From: Oligoflexia bacterium
GTDB taxonomy: Bacteria; Bdellovibrionota; UBA1018
Assembly (NCBI GenBank): GCA_903858195.1
Contig: CAIOHW010000263.1
Coordinates: 1 to 11,521 of the forward strand
DNA length: 11,521 nt
Direction: 5' to 3'
Position 1 is the first letter of the stretch, and every line of letters starts with the position of its first letter. Shown here piece after piece: positions 1 to 6,087 of this stretch. The notes under the pieces were generated by a model. It was not told where the DNA came from and searched no databases. It was given only the letters and a program-made list of their open reading frames with translations. A program made the position numbers and the translations under genes.

Positions 1-204
1 CTTGGGCGAGATGATCTCGCGCAGGCCCACCGAATCAGCATTCTCGGTGGGAACCATGATCGTCATTTGGTTCTCGACGACCTGGAGGACGTAAAACTTC
101 TTTTTCTTGCCGCCAACATCCCGCTCATCGATCCGCTTCACGACGGTCACACCGTGGGCTGGATAAACTGCATTGTCGCCGACTTTAAACAACGTATTTG
201 CCAT
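1..204 (-). CDS. carD: CarD/CdnL-family transcriptional regulator, 5' part (runs off left edge)
   Basis: The minus strand encodes 68 residues beginning MANTLFKVGDNAVYPAHGV and continues past the window edge. The start matches the RNA-polymerase-interacting domain of the CarD_CdnL_TRCF family: a short beta-rich segment with the family's FKVGD.AVYPAHGV opening, a GGKKKKFYVL strand and a VPTENADSVGLR stretch. Members bind the RNA polymerase beta subunit and stabilise open complexes, often at rRNA and other housekeeping promoters. The ATG at 202-204 has a ribosome binding site GAGG (plus-strand 213-216) about 8 bases upstream. In myxobacteria the domain occurs both in CdnL (stand-alone, with a helical C-terminal DNA-binding domain) and in CarD (fused to an HMGA-like tail). 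The missing C-terminus prevents a choice, so the symbol denotes the family only. It lies downstream of the acyl-CoA dehydrogenase on the same strand but is separated from it by a terminator, so it is probably transcribed on its own. Confidence 0.9.
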   Translation of the reverse strand, partial: MANTLFKVGDNAVYPAHGVTVVKRIDERDVGGKKKKFYVLQVVENQMTIMVPTENADSVGLREIISPK

Positions 205-232
205 TCGCACTACCTCACAAACGGACTGCGGG

Positions 233-261
233 AACTTAGCACTTCCGGGTGCCTGAGTCAA
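233..261 (-). promoter_or_regulatory. Candidate sigma-70-type promoter for the CarD-family gene
   Basis: Read on the minus strand there is a -35-like TTGACT (plus 256-261), a 17-bp spacer and a -10-like TAAGTT (plus 233-238). The -35 matches the first five consensus bases. The -10 keeps the first T, the A after it and the last T but is otherwise weak. The predicted transcript would start near 226 and carry a leader of roughly 20 bases containing the GAGG site. Seen by eye only; spacing and position are good, the -10 is mediocre. Confidence 0.4.
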
Positions 262-456
262 ACATGACACGCCTTGTAGGAAATTTTAAGTCATTGATAT
301 TGCTCGGGTTTAATTGCTGGGTCCGAAAAACCGTCAAATTTCTGGAGAAAAACTTCCGCATACGTCCCGCTTCCACTGCAGCCGACTAGAGCAAGGGAGA
401 TGCCGGCCGGCGCATCCACCCAACCCGTTGAAGTTCTTGGGGAGGCCGCCGAAGAC
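262..456. other. Non-coding stretch between the CarD-family promoter and the dehydrogenase terminator
   Basis: No convincing gene, tRNA or repeat array is visible here. The only open reading frame of note on the plus strand (314-541) has no ribosome binding site, has a composition unlike a protein, and runs through the terminator into the end of the dehydrogenase gene. A TTGACG hexamer on the minus strand (plus 333-338) could be part of a second upstream promoter, but no good -10 follows it. Confidence 0.5.
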
Positions 457-490
457 AAAAAAAAGCCCCGGAGCGCGGAGGCTCCGGGGC
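457..490 (-). terminator. Rho-independent terminator of the acyl-CoA dehydrogenase gene
   Basis: A perfect 10-bp GC-rich stem is formed by GCCCCGGAGC (465-474) and GCTCCGGGGC (481-490) with a 6-base loop. On the minus strand it is followed directly by eight T residues (plus-strand A run 457-464). It begins 34 bases beyond the TAA of the acyl-CoA dehydrogenase and insulates the CarD-family gene from read-through. The T-run is only on the minus-strand side, so it is not bidirectional. Confidence 0.93.
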
Positions 491-524
491 CTTACAACTG
501 CCCAAAACTTGGACAGAGCAGACT

Positions 525-2282
525 TTAGGCGTCGCTCATGATGTCGAACGGAGCCTTCCCCAGCTCATAGGCTTTCTCGGCGATGTACTTCATCAGCTCG
601 TCATCATTGCGATCCATGGTGCTGAAATGAGTCTTGATGCGCCTCCCCGCCCGATTGAAGAAATTGGCGGCCAGTGCAATCTCATACTCGCACGCCTCCA
701 CTCCACGGGCCTGGATCTGGGAGGTCACCCTCGAAAGGGTGCACATCATCGCATAGAGATCGATTGCGATCTCCGCCAGTCTCTTCTGGGCAAACTGCAT
801 GAGGTGGATCTCCCTTCCATGCCGCCTGATCAGCACCTGCACCTGGGCTGCAAACTCGACCACGAACTCCTCGATCATGGCGGCCTGCTTCTTGAGCGCC
901 GGATGTGCCTGAGTGATGGTCTGGCCGAAAACCCTCTGCCTGACATTCCTGACGGCAAACTCGCTCACAATACCCAGACCCTTGAGCGGATGCTTGATGG
1001 CATCGGCAAGGCCGGCAAGCTCCTGGCCGGGGCCCTGCATCCCCGAGAGCGCCACGAATGCTCGCAGGACCTCGTTCGTACCCTCGAAGATGCGATTGAT
1101 CCTGGCATCACGCATGGCGCGCTCGAAAGGGTACTCCTTCATGTAGCCCAGCCCCGCCCAGATCTGGATGGTCTCGTCGACCACCTCCCAGAGCATCTCG
1201 GTGGCAAAAACCTTGGCCGCCGCGCTCTCGAGCGAGTAATCCACATCTCCCCGGTCAATCAGGCTCGTGGTCATGTAAACCACGCTTTCGGCAGCGTAGC
1301 TGTTCGACATCATCCGGGCGATCTTCTCTTTGACCATCCCGAACTCACCGATCTTCTTCTTGAACTGCACACGTTCGTTGCAGTGGGTGATCGAGTCGGC
1401 AATGAGCTTCTTGGATGCCCCCACGCTGCCTGCGGCCAGGCCCATGCGCCCGTGATTGAGCACGCCCATGGCGACCTTGAAGCCCTGTCCAACGCCCCCG
1501 ATCACATTCTCCACTGGCACGCGGACCTGATCGAAGTGAATGGCGTTCGTCCAAGACGCGCGAATCCCGAGCTTGTGCTCGGGCGGCCCCACCGTCACGC
1601 CCTGCGATGGCATCTCCAGTCCAAAGCAGGTCACCTTCTCCGACATCTCACCGGTTTTCGGGTCCTTGACTTCGGTCTTGGCAAATACGGTCATGAAGTC
1701 GGCAATGCCGCCGTTTGTGATCCAAAGCTTGTTGCCCGTTAAAATGTAGTGCTTGCCATCGGCCGAGAGCGTGGCCTTGGTCTTGATCGAGGCTGCGTCC
1801 GAACCGCTTCCGGGCTCGGTCAGGCAGTAACAGGCGACCCAGGAGCCCGACGCAAGCTTCGGAAGCCAGCGCTTCTTCTGCTCGTCGCTTCCAAAAAGCA
1901 GCGCCGCCTTGTAGCCGATGCTCTGGTGGGCTCCGAGCGTCACGGCAAGCGAAGCATCCACGGTCGAGAGCATCTGAAACACTCGTGCGTAAGCAATCTG
2001 CTTGAACCCGAGCCCGCCGAGCTCCTCGGGCACGCCAAGCCCCATCAGTCCGAGTTCAGCCGCCATGCTGACGACCTCACGAGGCATCTTCCCCTCGTCA
2101 TCCCACTTTTCCGAATGCACATGCTCCTTGGCAAACTTGTCGATCGAGTCGAGGACCATCGAGACTGTCTCGGAGGTTTCCTTGGCCATCTTTGGATACG
2201 GAAAGAGCAGGTCTTCGCGCAGCTCTCCGAAGAAGAGCGACTTCATGAGAGAGTTTTGGGACATGTCCTTGGTCTGTGCCAT
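525..2282 (-). CDS. Acyl-CoA dehydrogenase, VLCAD/ACAD9-like (585 aa)
   Basis: This FAD flavoprotein should catalyse the first oxidation of fatty-acid beta-oxidation, acyl-CoA to trans-2-enoyl-CoA, passing electrons to electron-transfer flavoprotein. The N-terminal helical domain (about 35-145) is followed by the beta-domain signature CLTEPGSGSDAAS (153-165) and the WITNGG segment (187-192) that contacts FAD. The C-terminal helical domain has QIWAGLGYMKEYPFERAMRD (373-392) and RIFEGTNEVLR (397-407), where E400 aligns with the VLCAD catalytic base. About 170 residues follow; this extension and the 585-residue length separate VLCAD/ACAD9-type enzymes from the roughly 380-residue short- and medium-chain ones. 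That points to long-chain substrates, though chain length cannot be fixed from sequence. The start at 2280-2282 has GAGGAAAA 8 bases upstream; Met7 has no such site. No partner beta-oxidation gene is adjacent. The palindromes upstream (2333-2392) suggest repressor control. Confidence 0.93.
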   Translation of the reverse strand: MAQTKDMSQNSLMKSLFFGELREDLLFPYPKMAKETSETVSMVLDSIDKFAKEHVHSEKWDDEGKMPREVVSMAAELGLMGLGVPEELGGLGFKQIAYARVFQMLSTVDASLAVTLGAHQSIGYKAALLFGSDEQKKRWLPKLASGSWVACYCLTEPGSGSDAASIKTKATLSADGKHYILTGNKLWITNGGIADFMTVFAKTEVKDPKTGEMSEKVTCFGLEMPSQGVTVGPPEHKLGIRASWTNAIHFDQVRVPVENVIGGVGQGFKVAMGVLNHGRMGLAAGSVGASKKLIADSITHCNERVQFKKKIGEFGMVKEKIARMMSNSYAAESVVYMTTSLIDRGDVDYSLESAAAKVFATEMLWEVVDETIQIWAGLGYMKEYPFERAMRDARINRIFEGTNEVLRAFVALSGMQGPGQELAGLADAIKHPLKGLGIVSEFAVRNVRQRVFGQTITQAHPALKKQAAMIEEFVVEFAAQVQVLIRRHGREIHLMQFAQKRLAEIAIDLYAMMCTLSRVTSQIQARGVEACEYEIALAANFFNRAGRRIKTHFSTMDRNDDELMKYIAEKAYELGKAPFDIMSDA

Positions 2283-2294
2283 CTTGTTTTCCTC

Positions 2295-2314
2295 GGATCA
2301 GGGGCAGTTGATCC
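2295..2314 (-). promoter_or_regulatory. Small inverted repeat next to the dehydrogenase ribosome binding site
   Basis: GGATCA (2295-2300) and TGATCC (2309-2314) form a 6-bp stem with an 8-base loop in the predicted leader of the dehydrogenase mRNA. On the minus strand the stem ends immediately before the GAGG ribosome binding site (plus 2291-2294). It may be a leader hairpin affecting translation or mRNA stability, or chance; the stem is short. Confidence 0.25.
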
Positions 2315-2332
2315 ACTCCATCCTACACGATC

Positions 2333-2353
2333 CTCCTGACAAATTGTCAGGAG
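2333..2353. promoter_or_regulatory. 21-bp perfect palindrome, probable operator 1 (core TGACAA-N-TTGTCA)
   Basis: A 10-bp arm CTCCTGACAA (2333-2342) is mirrored exactly by TTGTCAGGAG (2344-2353) around a single A at 2343. The 13-bp core TGACAA-N-TTGTCA recurs in the second palindrome centred on 2384. Odd-centred palindromes of this size are typical binding sites of dimeric helix-turn-helix repressors such as TetR or GntR types. The centre is 61 bp upstream of the dehydrogenase ATG. A weak -10-like TAGGAT on the minus strand (plus 2320-2325) lies just downstream, so a bound protein would cover the -35 region of that promoter. No T-run follows, so it is not a terminator. The cognate regulator is not in the window. 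Confidence 0.7.
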
Positions 2354-2375
2354 CGAGCCGCAGCGCACCGGCTGA

Positions 2376-2392
2376 TTTGACAATTTGTCAAA
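2376..2392. promoter_or_regulatory. 17-bp perfect palindrome, probable operator 2 (same core)
   Basis: TTTGACAA (2376-2383) and TTGTCAAA (2385-2392) are exact complements around T2384. The core equals that of the palindrome at 2333-2353, with different outer bases. The two centres are 41 bp apart, close to four helical turns, so both sites would face the same side of the DNA and could be bound cooperatively or by looping. The site contains TTGACA, a perfect -35 hexamer, on both strands, but I see no -10 at the right distance on either. It lies 116 bp from the gspC ATG and 102 bp from the dehydrogenase ATG, so either divergent gene could be the target. Confidence 0.65.
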
Positions 2393-2410
2393 GGTTCGTG
2401 TCAGCGAACC
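2393..2410. promoter_or_regulatory. GGTTCG-N6-CGAACC inverted repeat
   Basis: A 6-bp arm GGTTCG (2393-2398) is mirrored by CGAACC (2405-2410), directly abutting the second palindrome. The 6-base spacer TGTCAG contains another copy of the TGTCA half-site found in both neighbouring palindromes. It could be a separate protein-binding site or a small hairpin. No T-run follows on either strand. Confidence 0.35.
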
Positions 2411-2470
2411 AACACCTTCGCTGCAGGGGCGTCCACAATGGCCTTCCAAGAGTCAAAAAAATCTCGCACC

Positions 2471-2501
2471 GCATGGCACCAGTCTTGCGTAGTTGCCATG
2501 C
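2471..2501 (+). promoter_or_regulatory. Inverted repeat in the gspC leader
   Basis: GCATGGCA (2471-2478) and TGCCATGC (2494-2501) are perfect 8-base complements with a 15-base loop, ending 6 bases before the gspC ATG at 2508. A direct repeat, CCATGCAG at 2496-2503 and 2506-2513, overlaps the right arm and the start codon itself. If transcribed, the hairpin would sit where a ribosome binding site would normally be. No purine-rich ribosome binding site is visible before the gspC start. Confidence 0.35.
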
Positions 2502-2507
2502 AGCACC

Positions 2508-3524
2508 ATGCAGGAACCAGGAAGACAAAACCTTGAACAGGCAGTTCGACGCCTCGCCGACCAGTTCGGCGCGCGGGCTCGGCAATGGCTATCGGGCACG
2601 GGAGCACGTACGCTTTCGCGTGGCATCGAGCTGGCTCGCAACTCAGTCCAACGCCGGGGCATCGGCTTTCATTCCACGCTCGGCGCCGTCATCCTTTCAG
2701 CATACTTTGTCTCGGATCTCGTCTCGCTCGGAATCCAATCGAAGCTCCCGATGCCCGACCAGCAGGGGTATGGTGTCGCCGCAAAGGCACGCAGAACCCC
2801 CGTCATGGACGACTACTCCTCCATCGCGGCGAGAAATCTCTTCAATAGCGATGGCAAGATTCCCGGCGAGGAAGGCGGAAACGGCTCAATGGCGGACCCT
2901 GGCGGTGTACCCGTCAAGAGCTCGCTCCCCTTCAACCTGATCGGAACCATCATCCTCAGGGACGAGCTCCGATCGATTGCCACCATCGAGGACAAATCAG
3001 CCTCGCTTGTATACCCGGTTCGCGTCGAGGATGAGATCCCCTCCAAAGCCAAGATCCTCAAGATCGAGGCTCGCAAGGTCATCTTCCTGAATACCGGTTC
3101 GGGCAGGCGCGAGTACATCGAACTCCCCGAGGAGCTTGATGCCAACCTGCCCAGAGTGGGGATCTCCTCCGGCGCAAAGACTGCGGCCGCCATCGACCGC
3201 CAGGGAAACAGCTTCAGCGTCCCTCGACTCGAGCTCGACCGCGCATTTTCGGACTTAAACCAGGTCCTCACCCAGGCGCGTGCCGTTCCTCACTACGAAA
3301 ACGGGGTGCCTGCCGGATACAAGCTGTTCCAAGTCATGCCCGATGGCTTCTTTGGAAAGCTCGGGCTGAAGGACCAGGACGTCATCTGCGGCATCGACGG
3401 ACAGCCCGTCAACGATCCATCCAAGGCGCTCGAACTGCTCGGCGCACTCCGCACGGCAAATCACATCGACCTTTGCATCAAGCGCGACAGCAGGGCGCAG
3501 ACCTTTTCCTATGACATCCGCTAA
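2508..3524 (+). CDS. gspC: Type II secretion system inner-membrane clamp protein GspC
   Basis: GspC links the inner-membrane platform to the secretin through its periplasmic homology region and helps select substrates. From the ATG at 2508 it is 338 residues. There is a basic cytoplasmic N-terminus (1-52), one membrane segment (about 53-75, LGAVILSAYFVSDLVSLG), a linker, the HR domain starting near IAARNLFNSDGK and with its beta core in about 140-207 (LPFNLIGTIIL), and a C-terminal PDZ domain (about 260-338) with the peptide-groove segment GYKLFQVMPDGFFGKLGLKD. The PDZ form is the classical one rather than the coiled-coil variant. The start is uncertain: an in-frame TAG at 2490-2492 limits the gene to TTG 2493 or ATG 2508, and neither has a visible ribosome binding site. 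ATG is preferred. The N-terminal tail is somewhat longer than in typical GspC proteins. It is the first gene of the operon, 13 bp before gspD. Confidence 0.9.
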   Translation: MQEPGRQNLEQAVRRLADQFGARARQWLSGTGARTLSRGIELARNSVQRRGIGFHSTLGAVILSAYFVSDLVSLGIQSKLPMPDQQGYGVAAKARRTPVMDDYSSIAARNLFNSDGKIPGEEGGNGSMADPGGVPVKSSLPFNLIGTIILRDELRSIATIEDKSASLVYPVRVEDEIPSKAKILKIEARKVIFLNTGSGRREYIELPEELDANLPRVGISSGAKTAAAIDRQGNSFSVPRLELDRAFSDLNQVLTQARAVPHYENGVPAGYKLFQVMPDGFFGKLGLKDQDVICGIDGQPVNDPSKALELLGALRTANHIDLCIKRDSRAQTFSYDIR

Positions 3525-3528
3525 GGAG
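3523..3528 (+). promoter_or_regulatory. Shine-Dalgarno sequence of gspD
   Basis: AAGGAG overlaps the gspC TAA (3522-3524) and lies 9 bases before ATG 3538. It supports this start, whose product opens directly with a signal-peptide-like N-terminus, over the in-frame ATG at 3511, which would lie within gspC and lengthen the protein by nine residues. Confidence 0.8.
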
Positions 3529-3537
3529 AAACCTTCC

Positions 3538-6087
3538 ATGCACACCCAACGATACGAGCCGGAGTTCCCCGTGAAGACGCTCAAGTGGCTGGCCCTGACC
3601 TGCGCGATCGTAGGGGCGGCTGCCGCCTTCGGCCTGCTCGGAAACGGCGCCTGGGCGGCAGACAACGAGGCGCCGGGCTTCGAGTCGGGAGGAAAAACCT
3701 TCTCCAATCCGTTCGCCCCTGCTCCGCCGGCCACCCCTCCGCAGGGATCGAACTTCTTTGATGAGGATGAATTCGGGGATGAGGGTGATGCAGAGGACTT
3801 CGCTCGAGCCCGCCGCTTTGCCCCGCCTACTGGCACCGGTAACCCCCAAGCGGGCGGAACCAACAGCCCGATCGTCGTCGGCCGCCCCGGATCAGCCGCC
3901 ATCTCGATGGGCGGAAGCGCCTCGGGGTCCGGGGTGATCGAGAAGTCTGCGCCCGCACCCATCAAGATCGAGGACGAGACCGGACTCGGGCCAGGCGCCC
4001 GCGAGATGGTCACCGACTTCAACTTTCCAGATGCCGACATCCTCGACATCGCAAAGAGCCTGGGAAAACTCACCGGCAAGAACTTCATCCTCGACAAGGA
4101 CGTCAAGGGACGCGTCACGATCATCTCCAACTCGGCGATCACGGTTGCCGATGCATGGAAGGCGTTTCTGACAGCACTCGACATGACCGGATTTGCCCTG
4201 ATTCCTTCAGGAAATTACATCCGTATCGCCCGCCAGCGGGATGCACGCGACAAGCAGCTGAAGACCTACACCGGCGACTACGCGCCCGACAGCGACGCAT
4301 TGATCACGCGCGTTTTTCCGCTCAAGTACATTGATGCCGAAAACATCACGAGAGTGCTGAGGAGCTTCATGCCCTCAAGCTCTCGAATCATCCCCCACGA
4401 CCAGACCAATACCGTCATCGTGACCGACACCGGTGCCAACATCACCAAGATCAGCCGAATGCTCGAGATCCTCGACATCGAGGGCTACGACGCCGGTATC
4501 GAAGTCATTCCGGTCAAATTCGCCTCCGCGGGCGAGCTCTCCAAGCTGATCGACACACTCATTCCTGGCACCACCGCGGGCGGTTCCGCGGGTGGAGCCG
4601 GTGGCGTACGCCCGGGTGCCTCGAGGTTCGCAGCGCGCCGCACGAAGGAAGGCGGAATCATCAACACCATCATCGCGGACGAGCGCACCAATACACTGAT
4701 CGTGCACGCCAACACCAAGGGAGCCGACCAGGTGCGAGAGCTCGTCGCCAAGCTCGACCAGAAGATCCCGGCACAGACAGGCGGCGGCAAGGTTCATGTG
4801 GTTTACCTGCAGTTTGCCGAAGCGGAATCGATTGCCAACACGCTGAACAACCTCTCACAGGGCGCCGGACGGGCTTCAGCACCGTCGGCAACAGGGGGTA
4901 CGGGCATCAACCCCGTCAGCACCAGCCTCTTCGAAGGAAACATCAAAGTATCCCCCGACAAGGCAACCAACTCGCTCGTGATCACCGCAAGTCCAGGTGA
5001 TTTCGTCACCATCCAGCGCGTCATCAACAAACTCGATATTCCTCGCGACGAGGTCTACGTCGAGGTTGTGATCATGGAGATGCTCATCTCGCGCGAGTTC
5101 GAGCTTTCGACCAACGTGATCAATCCCACCTCGGGTATTGGATCGACGCCCAACGCTGATCTTTTCAGCTTCCTTCAGAACCCGATTGCCCAGAAGGGCC
5201 TCGTTCTCGGTTTTTCACAGGGCCAGAGCCGTAACTTTACGATTGCCGGTCAGACCTTCGCAGTGAAGAGCATCCAGGGCCTGATCAAGGCGATCCAGAC
5301 CAATAACTACGGTAACGTGCTGGCAACGCCGCAGATCCTGACCCTTGACAACACTGAGGCCACCTTTGAGAGCGCCGAGAAAATTCCGGTTCCCACAGTG
5401 ACTGCAATTCAGGGCTCGACGAGCACTTCGGTCACCAAGGAGGCCGTTTCGCTCTCGATCAAGATCAAGCCCCAGATCAACAAGATGTCGAATTTCGTGA
5501 AATTGGATGTCACCACCAAGCTTGCCGACATCAGCAGCCGCGACCTCCCCGCCCAGGTGCAGCAGCTGGCGTTCGCAACCACGGAACGAAACGCGCAGAC
5601 GAGCGTGGTGGTCGCCGACAGCGACACGGTGGTCCTGGGCGGCCTGATTCGCGACAAGCAGAGCGAGACGGTATCCAAGGTGCCGCTGTTGGGAGATATC
5701 CCGCTGCTGGGCTGGCTTTTCCGGGCCAAGAAGACCGCAACGGAGAAGACCAACCTCATGATCTTCATGACCCCGCACATCGTGCGTCAGTACGAGAAGA
5801 TTCGTGCACTGCTCGATCGCAAGCTCAAGGAGCGTGAAGACTTCGTGGAGCGCCAGGCCGGCGGCCGTGACCTGATGCGCGACTACCGAGACGACCTGAT
5901 CCGCAGGCTCCCCAACATCAGCGACATCACCTCCTACAGGCCCAAGACCGCCGAGACGATCGACGAAGGCGAAGACGGGCTTCCTGCCAACGAAGTCAGC
6001 AAGGAAAACCCGTTTACAGGAGGAATGCCCCCCGAAGGACAGCCTCCAACGGCTCCCTCAGGCGACGGCGGAGTGCAGGGCCAATGA
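3538..6087 (+). CDS. gspD: Type II secretion system secretin GspD
   Basis: GspD forms the outer-membrane gated channel of the T2SS. From ATG 3538 it is 849 residues; the AAGGAG site at 3523-3528, overlapping the gspC stop, sits 9 bases upstream and favours this start over the in-frame ATG at 3511. A signal peptide (KWLALTCAIVGAAAAFGLL, cleavage probably after AWA at 40) is followed by about 110 residues of Gly/Pro-rich and acidic sequence. Then come N0 (about 155-232), N1 (about 256-316), N2 (about 320-410, with a Gly-rich loop at 344-358), N3 (about 418-503) and the secretin beta-barrel domain (505-749). The barrel includes VVLGGLIRDKQSE and VPLLGDIPLLGWLF (715-728). A charged S-domain-like helix (750-800) and a Pro/acidic tail end the protein. 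No lipobox is seen. N0 usually follows the signal peptide closely, so the long linker is unusual. It overlaps gspE by 4 bp. Confidence 0.97.
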   Translation: MHTQRYEPEFPVKTLKWLALTCAIVGAAAAFGLLGNGAWAADNEAPGFESGGKTFSNPFAPAPPATPPQGSNFFDEDEFGDEGDAEDFARARRFAPPTGTGNPQAGGTNSPIVVGRPGSAAISMGGSASGSGVIEKSAPAPIKIEDETGLGPGAREMVTDFNFPDADILDIAKSLGKLTGKNFILDKDVKGRVTIISNSAITVADAWKAFLTALDMTGFALIPSGNYIRIARQRDARDKQLKTYTGDYAPDSDALITRVFPLKYIDAENITRVLRSFMPSSSRIIPHDQTNTVIVTDTGANITKISRMLEILDIEGYDAGIEVIPVKFASAGELSKLIDTLIPGTTAGGSAGGAGGVRPGASRFAARRTKEGGIINTIIADERTNTLIVHANTKGADQVRELVAKLDQKIPAQTGGGKVHVVYLQFAEAESIANTLNNLSQGAGRASAPSATGGTGINPVSTSLFEGNIKVSPDKATNSLVITASPGDFVTIQRVINKLDIPRDEVYVEVVIMEMLISREFELSTNVINPTSGIGSTPNADLFSFLQNPIAQKGLVLGFSQGQSRNFTIAGQTFAVKSIQGLIKAIQTNNYGNVLATPQILTLDNTEATFESAEKIPVPTVTAIQGSTSTSVTKEAVSLSIKIKPQINKMSNFVKLDVTTKLADISSRDLPAQVQQLAFATTERNAQTSVVVADSDTVVLGGLIRDKQSETVSKVPLLGDIPLLGWLFRAKKTATEKTNLMIFMTPHIVRQYEKIRALLDRKLKEREDFVERQAGGRDLMRDYRDDLIRRLPNISDITSYRPKTAETIDEGEDGLPANEVSKENPFTGGMPPEGQPPTAPSGDGGVQGQ

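Noticed and set aside
399..416. GATGC ... GCATC imperfect palindrome around CGGCCGGC
   Set aside because: Short, imperfect, GC-rich and not repeated elsewhere; likely chance.
314..541. 75-codon plus-strand open frame downstream of the CarD-family promoter
   Set aside because: It reads through the terminator hairpin, has no ribosome binding site and no protein-like features.
627..1742. 371-codon open frame on the plus strand, antisense to the dehydrogenase
   Set aside because: The opposite strand encodes an unmistakable acyl-CoA dehydrogenase; the plus-strand product is His/Leu/Arg-rich with no domain, as expected of a shadow frame in GC-rich DNA.
2320..2350. Dehydrogenase promoter with -35 CTGACA and -10 TAGGAT on the minus strand
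   Set aside because: The 19-bp spacer and four-of-six -10 match are too weak to list as a promoter on their own; mentioned only in connection with the overlapping palindrome.
2002..2940. 312-codon plus-strand open frame spanning the dehydrogenase start, the intergenic palindromes and part of gspC
   Set aside because: Ser/Arg-rich with no domain, no ribosome binding site, and it conflicts with two clear genes and the regulatory region.
3511..3537. Longer gspD start at ATG 3511
   Set aside because: It would start inside gspC without a ribosome binding site; ATG 3538 has AAGGAG at 9 bases and begins directly with the signal peptide.
3255..4184. 309-codon minus-strand open frame over the gspC end and gspD start
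   Set aside because: Shadow of two well-supported genes; no motifs or start signals.
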